DNA of 64,000 bases, from the NCBI GenBank assembly GCA_002353575.1, contig DEJQ01000012.1, positions 48,165-112,164 on the forward strand, in the 5' to 3' direction. Shown in pieces: positions 1 through 9,107 of this stretch; position 1 is the first letter of the stretch, and each line of letters begins with the position of its first letter. The notes beneath the pieces were generated by a model. That model was not told the DNA's origin, did not search any database, and saw only the letters and a program-made list of their open reading frames with translations. Source of the DNA: Prevotellaceae bacterium UBA2744. GTDB lineage: Bacteria > Bacteroidota > Bacteroidia > Bacteroidales > Bacteroidaceae. Position numbers and translations under genes: made by a program.

Positions 1-455
1 CGGATGGTCATCTCCACCTCATCCGTCGTGCTCCAGTCGTCCTGTACGGCCCAATCGGTATATTGAGGCACGAGCACAAATGAGGGATGCTTCTGCTGAT
101 CCCTGTCGGAAGCGAACTCCAGGGCGCCATACCCTTGTGTGAGCGGAGCCGTCACCTCCTTTCCGGCGGTGCTGGCATCGGCCATAAAGAGTACTAAGGG
201 GAGTTTCTGTCCAGCGTCTGCGCCTTCCGGAACAAGCAGATTATACTCCATCGTCTTACCTGTCAGTTCATCGTTGAACGTCAGTTGCTTGAACTTGCCT
301 AGTGCTTCCTGCTTCAATGCCACGAAAACGCTATCAGAATCTTTGTTAATCACCATGTGACCACCTTGGCGAGTACCACGTTCGCCACCCTTTTTCTGAG
401 CGCAGGCTGTCAGGCACATCACACCTACCGCCAATAAGAACATTACTTTCTTCAT
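1..455 (-). CDS. Esterase-like lipoprotein, alpha/beta-hydrolase type (partial, C-terminus outside window)
   Basis: The first 151 residues of a minus-strand protein that runs off the left edge. The start ATG is at 455. A short hydrophobic stretch ends in LTAC, a lipobox, so the product is probably a lipoprotein with Cys16 lipidated. After a Gly/Lys-rich spacer comes a fold start typical of Bacteroidetes esterases: a strand with MEYNLLVPEG, then KLPLVLFMADAS, then a strand with SFVLVPQY. In related predicted phospholipases/carboxylesterases the second motif usually carries a His-Gly oxyanion pair (LHG); here it reads FMADAS, which is odd. The catalytic Ser, Asp and His would lie in the missing part, so the enzyme class is inference. 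I see no clear promoter between it and the TraB gene at 555. Confidence 0.6.
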   Translation of the reverse strand, partial: MKKVMFLLAVGVMCLTACAQKKGGERGTRQGGHMVINKDSDSVFVALKQEALGKFKQLTFNDELTGKTMEYNLLVPEGADAGQKLPLVLFMADASTAGKEVTAPLTQGYGALEFASDRDQQKHPSFVLVPQYTDWAVQDDWSTTDEVEMTI

Positions 456-554
456 ATTTTTGTGGAGTGTTTCGTGACGAGGCACTGGTCTCTGCCAAGA
501 CCTTTTTAAGTGAATTATATTATGTGTTTGTTTGCTAAATTGGAATTTATAAAT

Positions 555-1478
555 CTATTTTATTTCGACTTGTTCAACTTTATATCTTGCGTCACGGAGC
601 ATCCGGATGACACCATCCGGGCCTGTCAGGTGGCCGGCTCCAAAAACAAAGAGCGTAGGCATCTCTTTCACGGCTTCGATGATGGTGGGCATCCACTTCT
701 TGTTGCGCTCGGCATAGATGGCAGGGCTCGCCTCGTTCTCTGGCTTTATGAAACGCTCAAAACCCTCGTAGTCGCCCACAGACCAATAGTCGCTCGCATT
801 CTGCATTCCTTCCAAATATTTCAGTATTTTCTGTCTGTGTTCATCGAAGTTGTTAAGGAGCTCCATGAGCGAATCGACCTGCTCGTCGATGGGCGTTATT
901 GTCTCCTTGATTTTTTCCATTTCTTCGGACGTTTTTTGTTGGTCGAGATTCCCGACTTTCCATCCGCGGGCCTTGGCCCTTTTCATACAGGCTACATCCA
1001 TCATGTTGCCGTTTCGCATGGCAGGATACTTCTGTAAGGCCTCAATTTGAATCATTAGATTGAGCGATAATGTAAAAAATAAAGGCTGATAGTGCTGGAG
1101 ATTCTGTGCTGCTGAATCGGCCAGATTGATGTGGCACGACTCCTTCATCCTTTCTTGCAGGATAGTCATTCTCTCTTCACCCAAGACATCGGAGATGGTC
1201 TTGCCGTCGGGCAGTGTCATTAACTGTTGGCTTTCGGCTCGTCTGTCTTTTTTGTTTTGCGGGTCAGTAACGTCACTCTCCACGAACAACTGCTGACATT
1301 GGCTCTCAGCTTCCAGAAAGGCGGGGATGCTGTCGAGCAGGTCGCCTGACATTACATGCAATGTGCCCAAGATGTACGAAGGATTTTCGAGCCCATTGCC
1401 GCTGATGCGGAATATGAACTGGGCATTAGCCGTTATTTCTGATATGAGAAACAGAATGATGATGATAATACGTTTCAT
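555..1478 (-). CDS. TraB/GumN family protein
   Basis: A secreted 307-residue protein. The start was set at 1478 (MKRIIIIILF), nine codons inside the longest frame, because this gives a clean signal peptide ending near ANA. After it come the hallmarks of the TraB/GumN family: SYILGTLHVMSG near the N-terminus, an internal helical region, and a C-terminal VFGAGHLTGPDGVIRMLRD block followed by a short beta strand. The conserved GTxH and GAGHL motifs hold the putative metal or active-site residues. Members are suspected metal-dependent peptidases or, in GumN, are tied to polysaccharide loci, but the reaction is unknown for most. It stands alone between the esterase and a long repeat-bearing gap. 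A weak promoter-like TTCCTTTG lies just upstream (1509-1502, minus). Confidence 0.8.
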   Translation of the reverse strand: MKRIIIIILFLISEITANAQFIFRISGNGLENPSYILGTLHVMSGDLLDSIPAFLEAESQCQQLFVESDVTDPQNKKDRRAESQQLMTLPDGKTISDVLGEERMTILQERMKESCHINLADSAAQNLQHYQPLFFTLSLNLMIQIEALQKYPAMRNGNMMDVACMKRAKARGWKVGNLDQQKTSEEMEKIKETITPIDEQVDSLMELLNNFDEHRQKILKYLEGMQNASDYWSVGDYEGFERFIKPENEASPAIYAERNKKWMPTIIEAVKEMPTLFVFGAGHLTGPDGVIRMLRDARYKVEQVEIK

Positions 1479-1782
1479 GTTAAATTCCGATTTATCTGGC
1501 TGCAAAGGAACAAATTTTCTACGGCTTTTCCTTCAAAAGCTGTGTCAAACTTACTTTTCTTTTCAAAGATTAACCTTGTTGACTGCATCAGTAACTATTC
1601 AGCGATTGCCATATAGCGATTGTCCGTGCTTAGAATAAAGCCTGGATAGCAGCGTATGGTGAGTTATTGTGTTTCTTAGTGGTCTTTACGATGGAGATCA
1701 GATCGAGGAATGCATTTGCTCCACGTATCACCCTCGCTCCTACCTCTCTATTACCTCACACTAACTTCGGTTGTTGTGCGTT
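1479..1782. other. Gene-free stretch upstream of the TraB/GumN gene
   Basis: I find no convincing coding frame, RNA gene or strong hairpin here. The small frames that cross it have no family resemblance and poor residue composition. It probably holds the promoter of the minus-strand TraB/GumN gene and leads into the 11-bp repeat block. Confidence 0.4.
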
Positions 1783-1911
1783 ATATGTACAGTATATGTA
1801 CAGTATATGTTCAGTATAGTACTGTACAAGTAGTGTACAAGTACTGGACAAATACTGTACAAAATTAGACGTTGTTGTGACGTAGAATAGACGTAGATTA
1901 GACGTCGAATT
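1783..1911. repeat. Block of eleven 11-bp repeat units in three sub-families
   Basis: Three units of ATATGTACAGT type (1783-1815), a 5-bp spacer, four units of ACTGTACAAGT type (1821-1864), a 3-bp spacer, then four units starting GACGT (1868-1911). Every unit is exactly 11 bp. The first two sets share the palindromic core TGTACA and are inverted relative to each other. The third set keeps the period but has a different core. The spacing is about one turn of the helix, so all cores in a set face the same side. It lies in a roughly 630-bp gap between the TraB/GumN start and the terminator of the PI-PLC gene. Function unknown: a protein-binding array or a decaying tandem repeat are both possible. 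Confidence 0.85.
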
Positions 1912-2030
1912 GAGAAAAGGCTATGATCTTACAATGGACGTTGATGCGTATAGAAGAAATGAGAAAATTTCTTTCAAAAGATACTTTGCTGCATTTTCCA
2001 TTGATAATATAATGAATATGGTCGTTGATG

Positions 2031-2063
2031 AAAAAAGAGCACCCTCCCGACTTGGGAGAGTGC
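2031..2063 (-). terminator. Rho-independent terminator of the DUF4421/PI-PLC gene
   Basis: On the minus strand GCACTCTCCC, a short loop and GGGAGGGTGC form a 10-bp stem with one wobble, followed by CTCTTTTTT. It lies about 45 bp past the stop codon at 2108. Confidence 0.8.
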
Positions 2064-2107
2064 CTATTTGCGAGACAAGAGAGTGGGCTGATTCCTGATT
2101 TCACTTT

Positions 2108-5035
2108 TTATTCGTCTGCGCGGTGGATGTTCGCCTTGATGATGGTTTCAACTATCTGCGGGTTGTCGCCGTGGTCGTTGTAGAAGTCGAGGAATACGAC
2201 TCCGAAGTCGGAGTAGTCTTTCAGCTCGATTACTTCGCGCAGACTCTTGTTCATAGGCTTGCGGATGTTCTTCGCGTTGCCGCCCCAGGCGTAGCTGTAT
2301 GGGTTGTGGCGACGAGGCGACCATGCGATTGAGTTGAATGTGAAGTACCACTTGTTCGGGTCTTCATTCTCGTATGCCTCGCGCAGGTGCTGCTCTACAA
2401 TTTTGATCTTTCTGTAGGTCTTGTGCTCCTTGTACTGGTCGCTGACACAGAATCCGTCGTATTCGAAGTTAGTGTTGTCCGAGAATTTGAGCAGACGGCC
2501 GAACGGACATCCTTTCTGACGCTTGATGACGAGAATCTTGCCGCGTACGCTGTCAAGAGGAGTGCTCGGTCTGAAATTCTCGATGAAGCGATGGGGATAT
2601 TTAGCGATGAGCTTGCGGAAGTTGTTGGTGAGTTTCTCGCCCCACTTACCACCTTCATCGCTGCCGATAAGGGCAATGATAAATTCTGACGGATGTTTGT
2701 AGAGGAATTCATCCCACTGAACCATAGTGGAGTCGAAACGGTCGCGACACTTAACGGTGTGTCCGTAGTGCAGGTCTTCCTTCAGGCGGATGTCGAATGC
2801 ACGGATTCCGTCGTAGAGTTGTGCCACAGGCGAGAAGTTCTGTGTGTGACTGCCGCGGAACACTGCTGCAGGCTGTTCTGGAACAGAGGCTGCACCCGAG
2901 TCGTGAGTACCTGGAATTGAAAGTGTGCTGATTGGACGTTTGCCATTGATATGTTCCATCCAAGTGCTGTTCGATTCGTAGATGCGGGCTATGTACATAT
3001 TTGTCAGTTTTCCGCTGCGCTTCTGCTCAATATATACGCGGCAGTGGCGGCCGTTAATCTCTGTGTGACCCTCGATGCTGTAGCCAGAATTGGATTTGTA
3101 AGACTTCACGCCGAGCTGGAAGAAACTCTTCGTTTCCCTTCCGTGGTTTATACAGAAGTCATCGATGACGAGTGTAACGGGTTTCTTCGTACCGAATACA
3201 CGGCCGCGGATGTTGAGCGTGAGTTTGCCTCGCAGTGCGTAATGGAGCAGCTCAGGATACCATTTGTTTGGAATCTGATCGATTTGCAGCTGTGATTTCC
3301 ACCAGTTTCCGGCACGTATGCTCTGATCGTGGCCTGCCTCTACGAAGAATTCACCATCCTTATTGATTTCGTACACCTTGCCTGTGTGCAGGCGACCCTC
3401 TGTGTCCTGACCCGGGGTAACGAATCCGTCTTCGATTTCATACCAGCCGTAGCGTCCCGTAGAGTCGGCTACGAGGTCGCAACCGAATATGTCGATGTCG
3501 AAGCGGTCGCTGTGGTATCTCTTTGTCTTGCCTTCTGTAGCGAGGAAAGACGGTCCTTCGTTGATGTTGCTCTCTGGCAGTGTGTCGCGCATTTCTGCTA
3601 TCTGCTTCTTCGTCAGCGCTGCATTGATGTAGTCCTGACGGAGTTCTCCGCCGTGGCGGTATTCCTTCTTACGTCCGAAGCAGTAGCCCACATAGACGGC
3701 TACGTTTCCGTATCCGTTGTTCACACGCATGCCACCCTTGTTGAAGATGTAGTTGCTGAACGATGCGTTGATGCCGGCACGCCAGCGGTTGTAGTTCCAT
3801 GTGAGGCTGGCACGGGCAAAGAGGTTGACGTTTACGTTTGTCTGGTCGTAGTTGTTGCGGTAATAGTTAGGATCATGGAATTCTTTCTTGTTGGGTTCAT
3901 TGCGCTGGAAGATACCTGCGTAGCGGTCTGCCATGTCATAGGTAATACTGCCTTCGTTTGTAGCTCGCACACGCTTGATGCCAGGAGAGGCGATGAGTGA
4001 CATTCCGAGCAGCAGACGGCGCGAGAACACAAGGTTGAAGGCATAGCCGAGCTGCAGGTGCCAGTCATCGATGGTAGTAACTGTAGGAATGCGGTTCGTA
4101 ATCATGGTTGTAACGGTGTTATGGCCGTTTTCATCCTGATAGTCTCTTATGTAGCTCCATGAGTCTTCAATATGTCCTGCCAGCTTATCGTAAGCCTTAT
4201 TCTGATCCTGCTCCCATATGGCGTCCAATTCGTCATAGTCCTTTTCTTTGAATGTGCCGTTTGGGTCGTCGAGCAATAGTCCGGTGAACATACTCATTAC
4301 GATGTCGGAGAAGTCGCTTTCGACTTTTTGATGAGTATATCCGAGACCTACGATAGGAGAGCCTGCAGTGCGCAACTGGATGGCTCCGTTGCTGAACGCT
4401 GCTGGGTTGGAGTATTTCTTGTGGTTGAGGAACATATTGATGTTCACACCCGTCAGGCTGTTCTTGATATAGTCGCCTAGGTCAACTCCTTTGAAATCGT
4501 CTGCAAAGTCCATGTCAATATAGCCGTTGTTGATGTGCATCTTGTTTACGTTGAAGTCACCTCCGGTGCGTCGGCGGATGAGGTCGATGTTGAAGAGCGC
4601 AGAGTTGATGGAGAGCGTGAACTCGTTTTTGCGTGTAGCGGGTTTGCCTATGCCGTTCAGATCAACTGTGGCTCCAAAGAATATCCATCGCCAGCCGAAA
4701 TAGGGACCAAGGCGGTTGCTTATACTGGAGTTCATGTTGATATCCACACCTTCCGGAGTCGTCAGACGGAGCCACTCCCACGAGGTGTTGTTCTGAATCT
4801 GACCTGCCCAGTTGTAGAATGAGGGCAGGGCATAGCGCGGGTCGGTAGCAACCCAGTTCTTGATAATCCACTTGATAGGAGTGAGAAGTTTCTGTCCGAA
4901 ATTCTTCTTGCTTTTCACCTTTTCTCCATAGGTTGTTGTGGTAGGGGATATAGAGTCGGACGGGGTCTGAGCGGTGATATCCGTCACGCCAGCCATAATA
5001 ATCAATATAGCTAACAGAAACTTTAGTTTTCTCAT
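2108..5035 (-). CDS. DUF4421 domain fused to a PI-PLC-like phosphodiesterase domain
   Basis: A 975-residue secreted protein with signal peptide (MRKLKFLLAILIIMAGVTDITA). Residues of roughly 60-460 look like DUF4421, a Bacteroidetes domain predicted to form an outer-membrane beta structure (FGWRWIFFGATVDLNG, DLIRRRTGGDF). A middle region of about 220 residues has beta-rich segments I cannot assign. The C-terminal 270 residues are a phosphatidylinositol-specific phospholipase C X-type domain: STLSIPGTHDSGA with the first catalytic His near 711, then RAFDIRLKED and LHYGHT with the second catalytic His at 756 or 759. PI-PLC domains cleave phosphoinositides or GPI anchors; in a gut bacterium the substrate is unknown. 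It could be a surface-displayed lipase. It follows the ATP synthase operon on the same strand but 115 bp away, and has its own terminator. Confidence 0.75.
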   Translation of the reverse strand: MRKLKFLLAILIIMAGVTDITAQTPSDSISPTTTTYGEKVKSKKNFGQKLLTPIKWIIKNWVATDPRYALPSFYNWAGQIQNNTSWEWLRLTTPEGVDINMNSSISNRLGPYFGWRWIFFGATVDLNGIGKPATRKNEFTLSINSALFNIDLIRRRTGGDFNVNKMHINNGYIDMDFADDFKGVDLGDYIKNSLTGVNINMFLNHKKYSNPAAFSNGAIQLRTAGSPIVGLGYTHQKVESDFSDIVMSMFTGLLLDDPNGTFKEKDYDELDAIWEQDQNKAYDKLAGHIEDSWSYIRDYQDENGHNTVTTMITNRIPTVTTIDDWHLQLGYAFNLVFSRRLLLGMSLIASPGIKRVRATNEGSITYDMADRYAGIFQRNEPNKKEFHDPNYYRNNYDQTNVNVNLFARASLTWNYNRWRAGINASFSNYIFNKGGMRVNNGYGNVAVYVGYCFGRKKEYRHGGELRQDYINAALTKKQIAEMRDTLPESNINEGPSFLATEGKTKRYHSDRFDIDIFGCDLVADSTGRYGWYEIEDGFVTPGQDTEGRLHTGKVYEINKDGEFFVEAGHDQSIRAGNWWKSQLQIDQIPNKWYPELLHYALRGKLTLNIRGRVFGTKKPVTLVIDDFCINHGRETKSFFQLGVKSYKSNSGYSIEGHTEINGRHCRVYIEQKRSGKLTNMYIARIYESNSTWMEHINGKRPISTLSIPGTHDSGAASVPEQPAAVFRGSHTQNFSPVAQLYDGIRAFDIRLKEDLHYGHTVKCRDRFDSTMVQWDEFLYKHPSEFIIALIGSDEGGKWGEKLTNNFRKLIAKYPHRFIENFRPSTPLDSVRGKILVIKRQKGCPFGRLLKFSDNTNFEYDGFCVSDQYKEHKTYRKIKIVEQHLREAYENEDPNKWYFTFNSIAWSPRRHNPYSYAWGGNAKNIRKPMNKSLREVIELKDYSDFGVVFLDFYNDHGDNPQIVETIIKANIHRADE

Positions 5036-5150
5036 AAGATATAAATATAATTTTTAGGACTTAACACAGTTATTTTAATTCTCGCTTATTGTTGTTTCGA
5101 GTCATACTTGTTGTTGTTGGTTCATACTTATTGTCTCTGAAGATTCATGT

Positions 5151-6029
5151 CTATTCCAAAGCCACCTTGCCGCCCATAATGTCGATGAGTTCGTTGGTGA
5201 TGGCCTGCTGGCGGCTCTTGTTGTAGAGCAGTGTGAGTTCCTGCAGAAGTTCGTTGGCATTGTCATCGGCAGTCTGCATTGCCATCATGCGTGCTGCGTG
5301 TTCGCTTGTCAGGGCATCGAGCAGCAGACCATACATCTCGGCATTGAGCATACGCGGGTGGAGCATTTCTGCCAGAGTCTGCGAATCTGGTTCGGTGATG
5401 AAGTCTTCTGCGTTCTCACTGCCCTCTGTCTGCTGTGCATCTTTCTTTACTACCAAAGGTGTTGCAAGGGGCAGCAGTTTTGTTTCGATTACCTGTTTAC
5501 CCATGCTTACGAAGTGGTGGTAGATGACTTCTGCCTTTTGTATCTTACCCTCGCCGTACATCTTTTGAAGTGTTGCGATAAACGACTGAATGGCACTGAA
5601 AACGTCGCCTCGCTCCACCAGTTCGTTCAAGTTGCCGAAAGTGGTGTCGGCAGCCAGATCCTGCACTTTCCTTACTTCTTTTATTATCTTTTTACCAATT
5701 GGCATTACCAGCACTTCGGCTCCTGCCTGTCTGTATGCGTCGAGGCGGCTCTGTGCAGCCTTCGCTATATTGGAATTGAACGAGCCGCACAATCCGCTGC
5801 TTGAGGAAATAGGAATCAGCACTACGCTCTTGGCTTCTGCCGCTGTCTGTGATACTGCTCCGAGTTGTTCGGCGATTTCGCGCAGGGCAGCAGAATAGCG
5901 CAGGAAGTTGGCTGTCATCGCTTGGGTGCGATGCAGTTTCGCACTTGCCACCATCCTCATCGCATTCGTAATCTTCTGCGTGCTTTGTACCGATGCTATC
6001 CGTCCTTTTATTTCCTTCAGTGAACCCAT
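5151..6029 (-). CDS. atpG: F1Fo ATP synthase gamma subunit
   Basis: 292 residues, normal length. Forms the central rotor shaft of F1 that couples proton flow in Fo to catalysis in the alpha/beta hexamer. The N-terminal helix MGSLKEIKGRIASVQSTQKI and the C-terminal helix with NKSRQQAITNELIDIMGG are the two family signatures that make the coiled-coil shaft. Residues of about 195-210 hold a short charged insert (QQTEGSENAED). It is the last gene of the minus-strand atp operon, 43 bp after atpA. No clear terminator follows, so some read-through toward the PI-PLC gene is possible. Confidence 0.97.
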   Translation of the reverse strand: MGSLKEIKGRIASVQSTQKITNAMRMVASAKLHRTQAMTANFLRYSAALREIAEQLGAVSQTAAEAKSVVLIPISSSSGLCGSFNSNIAKAAQSRLDAYRQAGAEVLVMPIGKKIIKEVRKVQDLAADTTFGNLNELVERGDVFSAIQSFIATLQKMYGEGKIQKAEVIYHHFVSMGKQVIETKLLPLATPLVVKKDAQQTEGSENAEDFITEPDSQTLAEMLHPRMLNAEMYGLLLDALTSEHAARMMAMQTADDNANELLQELTLLYNKSRQQAITNELIDIMGGKVALE

Positions 6030-6072
6030 CTGTCAATCTTCGTTTTGTGTCACTTGATGTTCAGCTTAATAC

Positions 6073-7653
6073 TTATACTTTGATGCTTGCAGCCGTAGCC
6101 TTTATGATTTCGGTTATGCTGTCGTCGATCTTGCCTTCGCCCAGAGGGTCGAGCACGTCGTGCTGGTGTGTTGTGCGCAAGAGGTCGAGGAACTTCACTT
6201 CGAAGTCCTGCACTTTCTCCACCGGAATGTCGCGCAACAGGCCGTTGGTGCCAACGTAGAGTATTGCTATCTGTTCTGCCACTGGCATCGGACTGTATTG
6301 CTTCTGCACGAGCAGTTTCGAGTTCTTACGTCCTTTGTCGATGGTGAAGGCTGTCACTGGATCCATATCACCGCCGAACTTACTGAACGACTCCAACTCG
6401 CGATACTGTGCCTGGTCGATTTTCAGCGTTCCGGCTACTTTCTTCATTGACTTCAGCTGGGCATTACCACCCACACGGCTCACGGAGATACCTACGTTGA
6501 TGGCAGGGCGAACTCCCTGATTGAAGAGTCCTGTTTCGAGGAATATCTGTCCGTCGGTGATGGAAATCACGTTCGTCGGGATGTATGCCGATACGTCGCC
6601 TGCCTGGGTCTCGATGATTGGCAGGGCTGTAAGCGAACCTCCGCCCTTTACCTTTCCCTTCAGACTTGCAGGCAAATCGTTCATCTTCTCAGCCACTTCC
6701 TGTTGTGCAATTATCTTTGCGGAACGCTCCAGCAGACGGCTGTGCAGGTAGAATACGTCACCCGGATATGCTTCACGTCCTGACGGACGCTTCAGGATGA
6801 GCGATACCTCACGATAGGCAACTGCCTGTTTCGAGAGGTCGTCGTAAACGACCAGTGCATGGCGACCGGTGTCACGGAAGTATTCTCCGATGGCAGCTCC
6901 GGCAAACGGTGCGAAATACTGCATGGCTGCAGGGTCGCTGGCTGTGGCACTGACCACGATGGTGTAGTCCATTGCGCCCTTTTGCTTCAGTGTGTTCACG
7001 ATGGTTGCAACGGTACTTCCTTTCTGTCCCACTGCCACATATATACAATATACCGGGTTGCCGGCTTCGTAGTTGGCACGCTGGTTTATGATAGTGTCGA
7101 TGGCGATGGCTGTCTTACCCGTCTGGCGGTCGCCGATGATAAGCTCACGCTGTCCGCGTCCGATTGGAATCATGGCATCCACAGCCTTAAGTCCTGTCTG
7201 CAGCGGCTGGTTCACTGGCTGACGGAAGATTACTCCCGGAGCCTTGCGCTCAAGTGGCATCTCGAAGAGTTCGCCTGTGATAGGGTCGGGGGTGTCGATA
7301 GGCTGACCCAGTGTGTTTACTACGCGGCCTATCATGCCTTCGCCCACTGAGATAGATGCTATGCGGCCGGTACGCTTCACGATGTCGCCCTCTTCGATGT
7401 TGTCGGTCGGACCCAGGAGCACTGCTCCCACGTTGTCTTCCTCAAGGTTCATCACGATGGCCTGCATGCCGTTCTCAAACTCCAGGAGTTCGCCGGCTTC
7501 TGCGTTGTTCAGACCGAAGGCGCGGACGATACCGTCGCCCACCTGCAGTACCAAACCCACTTCAGCCTCGCTGCCCAGTGTGTCTTTCTCTTCTATCTCA
7601 GCCAACTGCTGACGCAGCATAGCCGTTACTTCGCTTACCTTTATTTGTTCCAT
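6073..7653 (-). CDS. atpA: F1Fo ATP synthase alpha subunit
   Basis: 526 residues. Non-catalytic nucleotide-binding subunit of F1, alternating with beta. The N-terminal beta-barrel is followed by the Walker A motif GDRQTGKTA, the Walker B strand ALVVYDDLSKQ, and the conserved VGGNAQLKSMKKVAG segment. SISVSRVGGNA carries the arginine finger that reaches into the beta active site. Length and motifs are normal. The ATG at 7653 overlaps the end of atpH by 13 bp, which points to translational coupling. Confidence 0.98.
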   Translation of the reverse strand: MEQIKVSEVTAMLRQQLAEIEEKDTLGSEAEVGLVLQVGDGIVRAFGLNNAEAGELLEFENGMQAIVMNLEEDNVGAVLLGPTDNIEEGDIVKRTGRIASISVGEGMIGRVVNTLGQPIDTPDPITGELFEMPLERKAPGVIFRQPVNQPLQTGLKAVDAMIPIGRGQRELIIGDRQTGKTAIAIDTIINQRANYEAGNPVYCIYVAVGQKGSTVATIVNTLKQKGAMDYTIVVSATASDPAAMQYFAPFAGAAIGEYFRDTGRHALVVYDDLSKQAVAYREVSLILKRPSGREAYPGDVFYLHSRLLERSAKIIAQQEVAEKMNDLPASLKGKVKGGGSLTALPIIETQAGDVSAYIPTNVISITDGQIFLETGLFNQGVRPAINVGISVSRVGGNAQLKSMKKVAGTLKIDQAQYRELESFSKFGGDMDPVTAFTIDKGRKNSKLLVQKQYSPMPVAEQIAILYVGTNGLLRDIPVEKVQDFEVKFLDLLRTTHQHDVLDPLGEGKIDDSITEIIKATAASIKV

Positions 7654-8288
7654 AATGATTTTCTGATGTTTTGCAATCTGGTATGATAACTGTAGTCATA
7701 CAGTTTGTCGCCTATGACAACCCAGAAACCGCCTATCAGTTCGGGTCTGACGAACATTTCCAGTTCTACTTCTCTGCCTGTCTTCTCGTGTATCTTCTCC
7801 TTTACCTTTTTCTCTATCGACTTATCCACTGCTACTGCTGTCGCAAACATCACGTGGTCGATGTTGTGATGCTTACGATACAAGTCCTGATATACGAGGA
7901 TGATCAGTCGCATGAGGCTTATGCGGTCGTGTTTCAGTACCAGCCACAGAAAACGCTGATACAAGTCGATTCCTTTCTCTTCCGTGCCCTGAGGCGTATC
8001 GCCCTGCATCAGTTTCTTGCCTTCGTTCTTGAAAAAATCAATCAGATTGTCCCAGAATCCCTTGTCGGCGTTCTTTTCTTTTGTCAGACCGCTACCGACA
8101 AGAAGGAGTTTGAATTTGTAGTCAATCTTGATGCGCGGATTCAGCAGGGCTCTATGTGCTTCAGGCACTGCGCTCATGTTTTGGTATAGCGCACCCAGGT
8201 AGTCGTAGATGTAGTTATCTACCGACTGAGCCTGAGCTTCCTCGAATAGTGCTCTGCTATATCGTGTGGCTATACTTCCTAAATTCAT
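7641..8288 (-). CDS. atpH: F1Fo ATP synthase delta subunit
   Basis: 215 residues, longer than the roughly 180 usual in proteobacteria. Part of the peripheral stalk that holds the F1 head to the b subunits. The N-terminal MNLGSIATRYSRALFEEA and the C-terminal RPELIGGFWVVIGDKLYDYS blocks are the two conserved parts of the OSCP/delta family. The middle carries a charged insert near residues 75-105 (ADKGFWDNLIDFFKNEGKK), which explains the extra length. It overlaps atpF by 4 bp and atpA by 13 bp. Confidence 0.93.
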   Translation of the reverse strand: MNLGSIATRYSRALFEEAQAQSVDNYIYDYLGALYQNMSAVPEAHRALLNPRIKIDYKFKLLLVGSGLTKEKNADKGFWDNLIDFFKNEGKKLMQGDTPQGTEEKGIDLYQRFLWLVLKHDRISLMRLIILVYQDLYRKHHNIDHVMFATAVAVDKSIEKKVKEKIHEKTGREVELEMFVRPELIGGFWVVIGDKLYDYSYHTRLQNIRKSLWNK

Positions 8289-8770
8289 AATTCTTTAAGC
8301 ATTCGTTCTATGGCAGCTTTCTGCTCTGCATGGTCTTCCATCTTGGTGCGCAACACCTGTTCGGCTATCTGCAGTGCAAGTCCTGCCACCTCGTCGTGTA
8401 CGTCCTTCAGTGCTTCCATCTTGGCTGCCTCGATACTCTTGGCTGCCTCTGCTGCTATGCGATGGGCTTCGCTTTCGGCTTGTTCCTTGGCGACTGCGAC
8501 AATCTTCTGCTTCTCAGCCATAGCCTCGGATATGATGTCTTGCTGGCGTGAACGGGCATTTTGCAACAAAGCCTCACTCTCAGCCTGGATGCTTGCCAGC
8601 TTCTCATTGGCTTGCTTTGCTGAGAGCAGTGATTGTGCTATAAATTCCTGTCTGTCCTTCAGTGCCTTTACTATTACCGGGAATCCGAATTTCGCCAGTA
8701 AGAAGAAAACCACACCGAACGAGAGCACCATCCAAAATAGCAACCCCGGATCTGGTGTAAGTAATCCCAT
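8285..8770 (-). CDS. atpF: F1Fo ATP synthase b subunit
   Basis: 161 residues. Peripheral-stalk subunit anchored by one N-terminal membrane helix (PGLLFWMVLSFGVVFFLLA). The rest is a long, charged, Ala-rich helix expected to dimerise as a coiled coil and bind delta. Length is typical. It lies 7 bp after atpE and overlaps atpH by 4 bp (ATGA). Confidence 0.95.
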   Translation of the reverse strand: MGLLTPDPGLLFWMVLSFGVVFFLLAKFGFPVIVKALKDRQEFIAQSLLSAKQANEKLASIQAESEALLQNARSRQQDIISEAMAEKQKIVAVAKEQAESEAHRIAAEAAKSIEAAKMEALKDVHDEVAGLALQIAEQVLRTKMEDHAEQKAAIERMLKEL

Positions 8771-8777
8771 TGCCGAA

Positions 8778-9023
8778 TCAGAAGAACAAAGTTAACAGAC
8801 AAACAACGATGGCAAACAGTGCCACACCTTCGACGAAGGCTGCTGTAAGAATCATTGAAGTACGGATGTCACCGGCTGCACTTGGCTGACGTGCGATGCT
8901 TTCGACTGATGACTTACCGATATTACCAATACCAAATGCAGCTCCGATAACTGCGATCGCAGCACCTATTGCTGCTCCAAACTTTGCGAGGCCTGCGCCT
9001 GCTGCTGCTGCTTCTAAAATCAT
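8778..9023 (-). CDS. atpE: F1Fo ATP synthase c subunit
   Basis: 81 residues forming two membrane helices of the rotor ring. The polar loop contains ARQPSAAG, and the ion-carrying carboxylate is Glu65 in AAFVEGVALF of helix 2. The pattern of sodium-binding c subunits (a Gln in helix 1, Ser/Thr after the Glu) is not present, so proton coupling is the simpler reading (inference). It lies 84 bp downstream of atpB, the largest gap within the operon. Confidence 0.96.
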   Translation of the reverse strand: MILEAAAAGAGLAKFGAAIGAAIAVIGAAFGIGNIGKSSVESIARQPSAAGDIRTSMILTAAFVEGVALFAIVVCLLTLFF

Positions 9024-9107
9024 AGTAGTATAAGTTTTTAAAGTTATGTTTTCGTTTGTTATGATTCTCTATGCTTTCCCGTGCACTCCTATGTGTGCCT
9101 CAGGCTG

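Noticed and set aside
1783..1911. CRISPR array
   Set aside because: Units are 11 bp and contiguous, with no unique spacers and no cas genes nearby.
3329..4000. 223-residue plus-strand open frame
   Set aside because: It lies fully antisense to the PI-PLC fusion gene and has Val/Ala/Cys-rich shadow composition with no family resemblance.
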